Assembly (NCBI GenBank): GCA_016177875.1
Contig: JACOUL010000034.1
Location: forward strand, 60,141-124,140
Origin: Burkholderiales bacterium
GTDB taxonomy: Bacteria; Pseudomonadota; Gammaproteobacteria; Burkholderiales; Burkholderiaceae_D
DNA: 64,000 nt
Reading direction: 5' to 3'
Of the stretch, positions 45,597 through 53,450 are shown in pieces; the first letter of the stretch is position 1; the number at the start of each line of letters is the position of its first letter. The notes beneath the pieces are model-generated. The model saw nothing but the letters and a program-made list of their open reading frames with translations. It was not told the DNA's origin and ran no database searches. A program made the translations under genes and the position numbers.

Positions 45597-47159
45597 TTAT
45601 GACAATTGCGCTTCTTGATAGTCCAAAATCTCTTCTTGATGGCGCATCACTTCATCGCTGATTTCATTTTCGCGCCAGAGTCGAATCAACTCTTTGCGTT
45701 CCGCTTTGATGGCGATGCGACGCAGCGCCATCAACAATTCATCTTTGGCAGTCTGCTCCAATCCGTCCGGCGCGGATATGGCGATGTGACTGACGAGCTC
45801 CACGCGCAACGGATCTGCCCAATCGGAAGGGGCATGCGCATTTGCCAAATGCATATCGATGGCGGCAATGGCTGCCGCGCTCATGGAAGAACGGACATGC
45901 TGCTGTTCCTCTTTCATGGTCCAGTCGACGCCGACCTTCAATTTTCGGATCAGCGGCGTGAGTGTTAGTCCTTGGCCGATGAGGGTGGTGGCGATGACGA
46001 AGAAGGTCACGAAGATAATCAAGTCGCGACCGGGGAAAGGGGCGCCGCCGGGCAATGCCGTGGGTAGGGCCAATGCAGCGGCAAGCGACACGATGCCGCG
46101 CATGCCGCACCAACTGATAATGGCCAATTCTCGATTGCGCGGCCTCGGTGCCTTCTCGTGGAGGCTGCCGCTTAACCAATGCGGCAAATAAGCAGCCGGA
46201 AAAACCCACAGAAAACGCACGGCGATGGCGACAGCGCTCACCAGCGCGCCCAACAAGAGCAAATCCGCGAGCCGATATCGATTCAGCTTTTCCATCACAT
46301 CCGACATCTGGATGCCGATCAGAATGAAAATCAAGCTGTTCATCAAGAACGTCAATACATTCCATACCGAACGGGCCATGATGCGCATTTCCGCCGACAC
46401 GATTTCGGGCGCATATCTGCCGCGCACGATTCCCGCGGCGACCACTGCCAACACGCCCGATACATGCAGCGATTCCGCTGCCACATACGCGGTATAAGGA
46501 ATCGTCAATACGGTAAGCACTTCAATGAAGGGGTCGCCCAGGCGCCGATGAATGGCGATATATACAAACGCCAAGATAATGCCGACAGCCACGCCGCCGG
46601 CCGACACCAGCACGAACTGGGCGCTTGCCTCGGTAAACGAAAACGCGCCGGTAAGGACGGCGGCAATCGCCAACTTGTAGATCACCAAGCCGGACGCATC
46701 GTTGACCAAGCTTTCGCCTTCGAGAATGGTAACGACATGCCGCGGAATGTTTAAACGCGACAAGATGGTGGTGGCAGCCACGGCATCCGGCGGCGAAACG
46801 ATCGCGCCCAACACGAAGGCGGCAGCCCAAGGTACCGAAGGCACCATCAGCTTGAATGCCGCTCCCACGGCCAGCGTCGTGGCGATGACCAAACCGATGG
46901 CCAGCAGACTGATCGGACGGATATTGGCTTTGAAATCGGTCCAAGAGGTTAACAGCGCCGCCTGATACAGAACCGGCGGCAAAACGATGACTAGGATGAG
47001 TTGCGGGTCGAAGGGAAATTGCGGGAGTTTCGGAATAAAACCGAGTAATGCGCCGCCGACGACGAGAGCAATCGGATAAGGAAACTTGAAATGCCGCGCC
47101 AGCCAACCGAGAGCGACGGCACATATCATCAAGAACAAGACCAGTTCGAGCAGCAGCAT
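45597..47159 (-). CDS. Na+/H+ antiporter, CPA1 family
   Basis: The 520-residue inner-membrane protein has about 12 helices. FPFDPQLILVIVLPPVLYQAALLTSW and LGAIVSPPDAVAATTIL are the marker segments of bacterial CPA1 Na+/H+ exchangers. The Asp in SPPDA and in EGESLVNDASGLVIYK are expected ion-binding residues. The C-terminal cytoplasmic tail of about 110 residues is helical, typical of the bacterial type. It exports sodium in exchange for protons and so helps pH and salt balance. The gene is on the same strand as yjdM, 61 bases downstream of it. Confidence 0.93.
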   Translation of the reverse strand: MLLLELVLFLMICAVALGWLARHFKFPYPIALVVGGALLGFIPKLPQFPFDPQLILVIVLPPVLYQAALLTSWTDFKANIRPISLLAIGLVIATTLAVGAAFKLMVPSVPWAAAFVLGAIVSPPDAVAATTILSRLNIPRHVVTILEGESLVNDASGLVIYKLAIAAVLTGAFSFTEASAQFVLVSAGGVAVGIILAFVYIAIHRRLGDPFIEVLTVLTIPYTAYVAAESLHVSGVLAVVAAGIVRGRYAPEIVSAEMRIMARSVWNVLTFLMNSLIFILIGIQMSDVMEKLNRYRLADLLLLGALVSAVAIAVRFLWVFPAAYLPHWLSGSLHEKAPRPRNRELAIISWCGMRGIVSLAAALALPTALPGGAPFPGRDLIIFVTFFVIATTLIGQGLTLTPLIRKLKVGVDWTMKEEQQHVRSSMSAAAIAAIDMHLANAHAPSDWADPLRVELVSHIAISAPDGLEQTAKDELLMALRRIAIKAERKELIRLWRENEISDEVMRHQEEILDYQEAQLS

Positions 47160-47220
47160 TTTTATTCGAATGAAAATTGAGGCGGCTGCCTATTGTAGCG
47201 GCGTCTGTTCCTGATATCGA

Positions 47221-47565
47221 TTACACCTTCTTTACAAATTCCGATTTCAAGCTCATGGCGCCAAAGCCATCGATCTTGCAGTCGATATCATGGTCGCTGT
47301 CCACCAGGCGGATGTTCTTGACCTTGGTGCCCATCTTGACGACGCCGCCCGAACCTTTCAATTTCAAGTCCTTGATCACGGTGACCGTATCGCCGTCTTG
47401 CAGGACGTTGCCGGCAGAATCGCGGTACACCTTGGCGCCTTCTTCGGCACCTTGGGCAGCGGCATTCGCAGACCATTCATGCGCACACTCGGGACAGATG
47501 TAGAGGCCGCTGTCTTCGTAGGTAAATTCGGAATTGCATTTGGGGCAGGGAGGTAATGCGCTCAT
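47221..47565 (-). CDS. yjdM: Zinc-ribbon protein YjdM (PhnA family)
   Basis: The 114-residue cytoplasmic protein begins with a zinc ribbon, [27 protein letters not shown]. It continues with the PhnA domain, [24 protein letters not shown]. The family was once named for phosphonate use but has no proven enzymatic role. It lies in the minus-strand run HTH-MazG-PilZ-YjdM with short gaps. Confidence 0.92.
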   Translation of the reverse strand: MSALPPCPKCNSEFTYEDSGLYICPECAHEWSANAAAQGAEEGAKVYRDSAGNVLQDGDTVTVIKDLKLKGSGGVVKMGTKVKNIRLVDSDHDIDCKIDGFGAMSLKSEFVKKV

Positions 47566-47607
47566 GCTTTATCTTTCAGCTCTTTTACATTTTCTTGACG
47601 CGGGCAT

Positions 47608-47955
47608 TTAACGCTTCACCGCATCTTTGTGATCGACGTACCACTCGATGGTGGTCATATCGGCGACTTCCACTTTACTGTATTCGACACCGACGCGATA
47701 GGAGTTCGTGTCGTGCAGATCGATGCAATGCGTGACGCGCGCTTCGAAATTCATCAGGCGTGAGCCGCCGGGCATTTGCAGTCTGAATTGCCGGACGGTG
47801 TCGAGCGCAAGATTTTCCTTGGTCACGAACGCAAAGCCGCCTTTCGAAATATCCAGTGCCTTGATCGGGTCCCAAGCATCGCCGGCAGCCGTAGCGATCC
47901 AGCCGTCGGCGTTCAACAGTACGCGGGAATGCATGCGGCGATTGCGTAGAAACAT
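47608..47955 (-). CDS. PilZ-domain protein
   Basis: The 115-residue protein is a single PilZ domain. The c-di-GMP-binding motifs are RRMHSR near the N-terminus and the later DISKGGFAFV. It should act as a c-di-GMP receptor. No effector domain is fused to it, so it probably works through a partner. The gene begins 14 bases after the MazG-like gene. Confidence 0.85.
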   Translation of the reverse strand: MFLRNRRMHSRVLLNADGWIATAAGDAWDPIKALDISKGGFAFVTKENLALDTVRQFRLQMPGGSRLMNFEARVTHCIDLHDTNSYRVGVEYSKVEVADMTTIEWYVDHKDAVKR

Positions 47956-47969
47956 GAACTATCCTGTTC

Positions 47970-48326
47970 TTATGAAGGTTGGGTGTATTTCTTCGCCGAT
48001 CCGTAGAATTGGTCGACGGGATATTTTGCCGCATTCTTTTGCAACTTGCTTTCGGCAGCTTGGATCAAGTCTATGCCGGCTTCTTCCGCGATCAGCAAGA
48101 GATAAAGGAAGACATCGGCGCATTCGTCCTTGAGCGCTTCGACGAAATTGGATTCCGACTTGAGCGCGGAAACCTCTTCATTGGTTTTCCATTGCATCAG
48201 CTCCAGCAATTCCGCCGATTCCAGATTCAATGAAAGAATCAAATCCTTCAAGGTATGAAACTGCTTCCAGTTTCGGTCGTCCCGAAATTTGAGGAGGGCC
48301 TCTGTCAGCATCGCGATATCGGCCAT
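47970..48326 (-). CDS. MazG-like nucleotide pyrophosphohydrolase
   Basis: The 118-residue helical protein has the MazG/dCTP-pyrophosphatase pattern: WKQFHTLKDLILSLNLESAELLELMQW, then ECADVFLYLLLIAEEAGIDL. The Glu residues of ESAELLE and the Glu and Asp of DECADV are the metal-binding residues. It probably cleaves abnormal or excess (d)NTPs to monophosphates. The HTH gene lies 4 bases upstream, suggesting coexpression. Confidence 0.88.
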   Translation of the reverse strand: MADIAMLTEALLKFRDDRNWKQFHTLKDLILSLNLESAELLELMQWKTNEEVSALKSESNFVEALKDECADVFLYLLLIAEEAGIDLIQAAESKLQKNAAKYPVDQFYGSAKKYTQPS

Positions 48327-48330
48327 GAGA

Positions 48331-48621
48331 TCAGTGTCCGTTCTCGTCGGGATTTTTCGGTACGATCAACTCGCCGAACAATTCATGCACCGAGCAGCGC
48401 AAGACTTTCATCAAGCCGTTGATGACTTGGAGATTCAGAAGCGTCGCGCGATTGTCGACGATGCGATTCAACTGCTGATTGGAAATGTCGACGCCCGCCG
48501 AAATCAGCAAGCGCTGCAAGGCAGCGACGGAGCGGACATTGCGATCAGCCATCAGTGCCCGTACGTTCAAAACGACGTAGCGATCGGCCGCAGCAGCAGG
48601 TTGTTCTATGACTGGAATCAT
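48331..48621 (-). CDS. Small Cro/CI-type HTH protein
   Basis: The 96-residue protein shows the HTH pattern VRSVAALQRLLISAGVDISNQQLNRIVDNRATLLNLQVINGLMKVLRCSVHELF, as in short XRE-family regulators. It stands first in a minus-strand run with MazG, PilZ and YjdM. An inverted repeat (48626-48643) lies in its ribosome-site region and may be its own operator. The role is unclear. Pairing of an XRE protein with a MazG-like enzyme could be nucleotide-pool control or a defence function. Confidence 0.8.
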   Translation of the reverse strand: MIPVIEQPAAAADRYVVLNVRALMADRNVRSVAALQRLLISAGVDISNQQLNRIVDNRATLLNLQVINGLMKVLRCSVHELFGELIVPKNPDENGH

Positions 48622-48625
48622 GGGA

Positions 48626-48643
48626 GTCGTACCTCACTACGAC
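48626..48643. promoter_or_regulatory. Inverted repeat GTCGTA-N6-TACGAC before the HTH gene
   Basis: A perfect 6-bp inverted repeat with a 6-base spacer lies 5-22 bases before the HTH start codon. It could be an operator for the HTH protein or a hairpin that limits translation. Confidence 0.45.
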
Positions 48644-48807
48644 ACTCATTTCGATTCGCGGGATAGTACCGAAGTTTTCCGTTCGATGCAAAAAAACATC
48701 ATCAAACGTAAAAAATATCCATTTGATGGTTGTTTTTCATGAATTCTTGTGCAACACTGTGACTCATGGTTCTCATCGAGCCACCTTTTTTCAACGACGG
48801 AGCAATC

Positions 48808-49017
48808 GTGCAAACATTCGCGCAAACCCTACCGACCCAGCAAGGACGCACAGCGTTCGGCTTGGTACTGCGCGGCGCCGTCGTCATTCATGTGGCCTCT
48901 CGCGTCGGCGTCATGTGCGGCGTCAATCGCGTCAATAAACGCCACGACTCCCGATTCATTGGCTGGCATACCGCCACCCGCATCCGAGGGGCAAATCCCC
49001 GAGTCGCAAATGGATAA
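48808..49017 (+). CDS. Possible 69-residue protein, unknown
   Basis: The ORF starts at GTG 48808 with GGAG 5 bases upstream. It reads MQTFAQTLPTQQGRTAFGLV and continues with a mildly hydrophobic part, VVIHVASRVGVMCGV, and a basic C-terminus. It is followed 35 bases later by a strong terminator, which supports a transcript here. The frame is also open back to ATG 48766. No family is recognised, and the transcript could equally be a non-coding RNA. Confidence 0.35.
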   Translation: MQTFAQTLPTQQGRTAFGLVLRGAVVIHVASRVGVMCGVNRVNKRHDSRFIGWHTATRIRGANPRVANG

Positions 49018-49052
49018 ACCCTAGCGACCAGACCGAAAGGTCAAGGCTAACA

Positions 49053-49090
49053 AGCCCGGATGCTCCGAAAGGACTCCGGGCTTTTTGTTT
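49053..49090 (+). terminator. Rho-independent terminator upstream of the MATE gene
   Basis: An 8-bp outer stem (49053-49060 with 49075-49082) carries an inner TCC-GAAA-GGA hairpin and is followed by T5-G-T5. A smaller GACC-GAAA-GGTC hairpin lies at about 49031-49042. The terminator ends the short transcript from 48.8 kb. Confidence 0.85.
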
Positions 49091-49226
49091 TTCTCGCAGT
49101 TTTTGTTGTTGAAGTTTGCGCAGTTTTTGATTTACCAGCAGTGAAGTCCTCTCTGTTTTGAGGCCGTCCCCGCCCAACAACGGGATCAGACGATCGTTCT
49201 TTTGATGTTGCAGTACCGGCCGGCCT

Positions 49227-49266
49227 GGCAAGCGCACCTCACGGCGCTTGCCGGAGTCGCCACTCC
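49227..49266 (+). promoter_or_regulatory. Two hairpins in the MATE gene leader
   Basis: A 9-bp perfect stem (49227-49235 with 49244-49252) with an 8-base loop is followed directly by a 5-bp hairpin (49253-49266). They lie 12-52 bases before the ribosome site of the MATE gene. This may be a cis-acting RNA control element. I could not match it to a known riboswitch class. Confidence 0.4.
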
Positions 49267-49287
49267 TTAATTGTTTTGGAGGTAATC

Positions 49288-50703
49288 ATGAGTCCGCCTA
49301 TCCCGATACGCCCTACCGCAACAGCCGCAAACGTTCTGGACTTGCGTCGCCAGCGCCTGCTGATCAATCCCATTCTGCCGACCCTACTCTCCATCGCATG
49401 GCCGACCATGGTGCAGATGCTGATGTATTCCGCCGTGCTGCTGCTGGAAACCTGGTTCATCGGCAAGCTCGGCGTAGTCGCCTTGGCAGGCGCATCGCTC
49501 GTATCGCCGGCAAACTTCCTAATGCAAGCAATGGCGGCCGGCGGATTCGGCGGCGCTGTCAGCGCGACCATCGCGAAAGCGGCGGGCAGCGGCGACAAGG
49601 CCAAAGTGCAGTCGCTCGCCATGCACGCGATCCTCATCGGTCTCGCATGCGGGTTTGTGTTCATCGTGCTGATGGTTATTTGCGGACCGTGGTTTTATCG
49701 GCTGCTCGGCGGCAGCGGTGCGACGCTCGACGCAGCGTTGGAATATTCGAATGCCTTGTTTCTCGCTTCGCCTCTCGTGTGGCTGGTCGTGATTTTTGCC
49801 GCTGTACTGCGCGGACTGGGTATCGTGAAATTGCAAGCGGTGATCACGGTGGTGTCTTCGGTCATATTGCTGCCCTTATCGCCCGCATTGATTTTCGGCG
49901 TGGGGCCGATTCCCGCGCTCGGCATTCAAGGCGCAGCAATCGCTGTGATTTGCTATTACGCGCTAGTGGCAACGCTGTATTTCGTTTATTTTGCATCGAA
50001 CAGGAGTGCGCTTAAATTGCAATGGCGGCGCATCAAGCTCACGCGCGAGGATTTTGCGGCGATTTTCCGGCTGGGCGGCATCTCCTCACTGCTGGCGATT
50101 CAGTCGCATATCACGGCGCTGATCATCACGGGTTTTGCGGGCAGCTTCGGCACCGTCGTATTGGCGGGATTCGGCGCGGCGATCCGTTTGCAGCAAGTGG
50201 TCGAACCTATTATTTTTAGCCTGGGCACTGCCACGGTCGTCATGGTTGCCACATGTGTGGGCGCGGGCGCGGTAGAGCGGGCGCGGCGCGTGGCAGTCAC
50301 TGCTGCCGTGGTCGTTGCTGCATTCTGCGGGTTAGTAGGTGGCTTGACGGCACTATTTCCCAATCCATGGATGGAGTTGTTTTCGCACGATAAAGAGGTG
50401 ATTGCAGCCGGTGCGCTGTACTTGCGCACGATGGGGCCGTTTTATTGGTGCGTCGGTCTGGGCTTCGTTCTATACTACTGCTCGCAAGGCATCGGACGCA
50501 TGGCGTGGTCTTATGCAGGCAGCATATTGCGACTCTCCATCGTCGCCGTTGCCGGCACGATTAGCCTGCACGTGCTGCATGGCGACGCCGCCATGCTGTA
50601 CAAGGTGGTAGTTGCCGCCATGGTGATATCGTGCGCCGTGACCATGTTCGGCGTTGCCGGTAGCGATTGGCAACGTTTCTCGATCAAATCGAAAATCTCC
50701 TGA
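49288..50703 (+). CDS. MATE-family multidrug efflux transporter
   Basis: The 471-residue inner-membrane protein has about 12 helices and two related MatE halves, beginning LLINPILPTLLSIAWPTMVQMLMYSAVLLLETWFIGKLG. This opening and ASLVSPANFLMQAMAAGGFGGAVSA are typical. It exports cationic or other toxic compounds using Na+ or H+. I chose ATG 49288 because GGAGG lies 5 bases upstream. A TTG at 49276 is in frame but less likely. The gene has its own terminator. Confidence 0.93.
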   Translation: MSPPIPIRPTATAANVLDLRRQRLLINPILPTLLSIAWPTMVQMLMYSAVLLLETWFIGKLGVVALAGASLVSPANFLMQAMAAGGFGGAVSATIAKAAGSGDKAKVQSLAMHAILIGLACGFVFIVLMVICGPWFYRLLGGSGATLDAALEYSNALFLASPLVWLVVIFAAVLRGLGIVKLQAVITVVSSVILLPLSPALIFGVGPIPALGIQGAAIAVICYYALVATLYFVYFASNRSALKLQWRRIKLTREDFAAIFRLGGISSLLAIQSHITALIITGFAGSFGTVVLAGFGAAIRLQQVVEPIIFSLGTATVVMVATCVGAGAVERARRVAVTAAVVVAAFCGLVGGLTALFPNPWMELFSHDKEVIAAGALYLRTMGPFYWCVGLGFVLYYCSQGIGRMAWSYAGSILRLSIVAVAGTISLHVLHGDAAMLYKVVVAAMVISCAVTMFGVAGSDWQRFSIKSKIS

Positions 50704-50707
50704 TAAA

Positions 50708-50742
50708 CAAAAATGGCTGCCTGCAAGGGTGGCCATTTTTTA
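50708..50742 (+). terminator. Rho-independent terminator of the MATE gene
   Basis: A 9-bp stem (50709-50717 with 50732-50740) with a 14-base loop carries A- and T-runs on its sides. It starts 5 bases after the stop codon. Confidence 0.85.
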
Positions 50743-50877
50743 TGGGCAATATTCAATATTTACCGAATACACTACCGTCATTTACCCGATTTAAGAAGCA
50801 AGCGAGAAATACTGGATTGTTGTATAACTATTCGCGCATTTCACAATGCGCCCTGAATTCCAATCAACAAGTACAAC

Positions 50878-52290
50878 ATGACTCCACTTCAACGAATCGC
50901 ATGCGCCGGCATGCCGATGCTGCTGGCTGCATGCTCTGTGTTTGCGCCGCCCGACCGCGTCGATGCGCCTACACCGCCCCAGTGGTATGCCCCATTGCCG
51001 CACAACGGCACGCTGACTGATTTGAATGCATGGTGGCAGCAGCAAGGCGACCCGCTTCTGGTGCAACTGATCGATGCCGCGCAGGCGGTCAGTCCGACGA
51101 TCGCTTCCGCGAAATCGCGCATCGAGCAAGCGCGCGCCGCGCGTGTCGCCGCAGGCGCAAGTTTGCTGCCGACACTGGACGCGTCCGTGAACGCCACGCG
51201 CAGCAGCGGCCAGCCGCCATTTATTCCAACCAACACCACCGTGCAGCGCGGCCTGCAGACGCAGTGGGAAATCGATGTGTTCGGCGCCGGCCGTGCGCAA
51301 TGGAGCGGCGCGCGTTCGCGTTATGAAGGCGCGCGTGCAGGCTGGCATGAAGCGCGGGTATCGGTTGCGGCCGAAGTCGCCAATCAATATTTCAACGTTC
51401 GTACTTGTGAAAAGCTGTTGGCGATCGCCAGAGCGGATGCCGCATCGCGTGCCGAAACTTCACGCCTGTCCGAACTCACGGCCAAGGTCGGATTCATGGC
51501 GCCTGCCACGGCAGCGCTTGCGCGCGCGAGCGCCGCCGAAGGGAATGCGCGCGCAACACAGCAGCAAGCGCAGTGCGACCTGGATATCAAGGCGCTGGTG
51601 GCCTTAACCGCGATAGCCGAACCGGAACTGCGGCAAAAACTCGCCGCAAGTAGCGGGAATTTGCCGCCGGGCGCGCCGATTGCGATCGACGCCTTACCGG
51701 CCAAGATACTTGCGCAGCGCCCCGATGTATTTGCTGCGGAGACCGAGGTTGCCGCTGCCAGCGCCGATGTCGGCGGTACGCAGATGCAGCGCTTTCCGCA
51801 TGTGGCATTATCCGGCTCGATCGGCCGCACAAGTTTCACTGCGGGCGGCGCCACCACCACGTTCGACAGCTGGTCGATCGGTCCGTTGACGGTGAGCCTC
51901 CCGTTGTTCGATGGCGGCCGGCGTGCCGCCAATGTCGATGCGGCGCAGGCGCGTTATGACGAAGCCGTCGTGCGGTACAAAGCCGCCGTGCGGCAAGCAG
52001 TGCGGGAAGTGGAAGAAGCCTTGGTCAACCTGCGTAGCGCCGCCTCGCGGGGCGAAGACGTCAAGCTTGCGGCGGAAGGTTTCCATGCATCGTTTGCCGG
52101 CACCGAGTCGCGCTACAAGAGCGGCCTGGCGAGCCTAGTCGAGCTGGAAGAGGCGCGCCGCACACGGCTGGCGGCGGAGAATGCGCTGGCGAGCTTGCAG
52201 CGCGAGGGCCTGGCGGCATGGGTTGCTCTTTATCGTGCAGCGGGTGGCGGATGGTCGCGCGCCGATATCGATGCAGCGCCGAAGCGATGA
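50878..52290 (+). CDS. Outer-membrane efflux lipoprotein (NodT/OprM type)
   Basis: The 470-residue protein has a lipobox (AGMPMLLAAC), so it should be a lipid-anchored outer-membrane channel. Two OEP domains form the TolC-like barrel. Family segments are WWQQQGDPLLVQLIDAAQ, LQTQWEIDVFGAGRAQWSG, IDALPAKILAQRPDVFAAE and VSLPLFDGGRRAANVDAAQARYDEAV. It is the exit duct of the tripartite pump encoded by the next two genes and overlaps the adaptor frame by the ATGA at 52287. It is the first gene of the efflux operon. Confidence 0.93.
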   Translation: MTPLQRIACAGMPMLLAACSVFAPPDRVDAPTPPQWYAPLPHNGTLTDLNAWWQQQGDPLLVQLIDAAQAVSPTIASAKSRIEQARAARVAAGASLLPTLDASVNATRSSGQPPFIPTNTTVQRGLQTQWEIDVFGAGRAQWSGARSRYEGARAGWHEARVSVAAEVANQYFNVRTCEKLLAIARADAASRAETSRLSELTAKVGFMAPATAALARASAAEGNARATQQQAQCDLDIKALVALTAIAEPELRQKLAASSGNLPPGAPIAIDALPAKILAQRPDVFAAETEVAAASADVGGTQMQRFPHVALSGSIGRTSFTAGGATTTFDSWSIGPLTVSLPLFDGGRRAANVDAAQARYDEAVVRYKAAVRQAVREVEEALVNLRSAASRGEDVKLAAEGFHASFAGTESRYKSGLASLVELEEARRTRLAAENALASLQREGLAAWVALYRAAGGGWSRADIDAAPKR

Positions 52291-52325
52291 CAAAATTATT
52301 TCAAGGATTAAAAAGCGGATTCAAC

Positions 52326-53438
52326 ATGATAAAAAATTTCCGACTCAAACCCGCATCCACGTTCCTTATTGCCTGCGCCATCGTCGCCGGCTTGTCATTG
52401 ACAGCGCGCGCGGCGGATGAAAAGAAACCCGGCGCAAAGCCGGCATTGACGGTATCGACCGCCAAGCCCGCGCAATCCACGCTACCGATCAAGCTGGCAG
52501 CCAACGGTAATATCGTGGCGTGGCAAGAAGCCGTCATCGGCAGCCAATCCAACGGACTTCGGCTGACCAAGGTAATCGCCAATGTCGGCGACATGGTCAA
52601 GGCCGGTGCAGTGCTGGCGCAATTCGAAGCCGAGCAAGTGCAGGCCGACGTCGAACAGGCACGCGCTGCGTTGATGGAAAATAAAGCGAATGCCGCCGAG
52701 GCGGCCGACAATGCGGAGCGTGCCCGCACCCTGCAAGCAAGCGGCGCGCTTTCGGCAGCGCAGATCAATCAATATCTCACCGCGGAGCAAACCGCGAAAG
52801 CGAAAGTTAAGGCTGCTGAAGCCATGCTCGCCGCGCAAACGCTGCGCCTGAAATACGTGCAAGTCACCGCGCCGGATGATGGCGTGGTTTCGGCACGCAA
52901 CGCGACCGTCGGCGCCGTGGTACCGGCCGGCACCGAATTGTTTCGCATGATCCGTAAAGGACGATTGGAGTGGCGCGCCGAAGTCACGGCAAGCGAGCTG
53001 GGCCGCATCCGCGACGGCATGCCGGTAACCGTCGTCGCAGCGAACGGCACGCAGGTGCCGGGCAAAGTGCGCATGGTGGCGCCGACAGTAGACCCGCAAA
53101 CCCGCAATGGTTTGGTGTACGTCGACCTTGCGCCGCCGGCGGACAAACTTGCGCCGCCCAAGGCCGGCATGTATGCACGCGGCGAATTCAATTTAGGCGA
53201 ATCAAGCGCGTTGACCGTGCCGCAGCAAGCGGTGGTGCTGCGCGACGGTTTTTCCTATGTGTTTGCGGTCAAGCCGGATAAGCGCGTTTCTCAAATCAAA
53301 ATCAAAACCGGGCGGCGCATCGGCGATCAGGTGGAAATACTGGAAGGATTGGATGCGAAAGCGGTCCTCGTTGCAAGCGGCGCCGGCTTTTTGAACGACG
53401 GCGATCTGGTCCATGTCGTTGCGGCTGCCGCCAAATAA
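52326..53438 (+). CDS. RND efflux periplasmic adaptor (membrane fusion protein)
   Basis: The 370-residue protein has a signal peptide (KPASTFLIACAIVAGLSLTARA). It then has the lipoyl/barrel arrangement of HlyD-type adaptors, with GNIVAWQEAVIGSQSNGLRLTKVIANVGDMVKAG and TAPDDGVVSARNATVGAVV. A coiled-coil hairpin lies at about 105-165. It bridges the RND pump and the outer-membrane channel. ATG 52326 gives a normal signal peptide. ATG 52287, which overlaps the preceding stop as ATGA, is an equally possible start with a longer N-terminus. The RND gene starts 12 bases after the stop. Confidence 0.9.
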   Translation: MIKNFRLKPASTFLIACAIVAGLSLTARAADEKKPGAKPALTVSTAKPAQSTLPIKLAANGNIVAWQEAVIGSQSNGLRLTKVIANVGDMVKAGAVLAQFEAEQVQADVEQARAALMENKANAAEAADNAERARTLQASGALSAAQINQYLTAEQTAKAKVKAAEAMLAAQTLRLKYVQVTAPDDGVVSARNATVGAVVPAGTELFRMIRKGRLEWRAEVTASELGRIRDGMPVTVVAANGTQVPGKVRMVAPTVDPQTRNGLVYVDLAPPADKLAPPKAGMYARGEFNLGESSALTVPQQAVVLRDGFSYVFAVKPDKRVSQIKIKTGRRIGDQVEILEGLDAKAVLVASGAGFLNDGDLVHVVAAAAK

Positions 53439-53450
53439 GGACAAGCCATC

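Noticed and set aside
49011..49090. Guanidine (ykkC) or other riboswitch before the MATE gene
   Set aside because: Some words resemble the ykkC consensus (GGATAAA, CCCGG), but the order and stems do not fit. The segment ends in a terminator that closes the upstream transcript.
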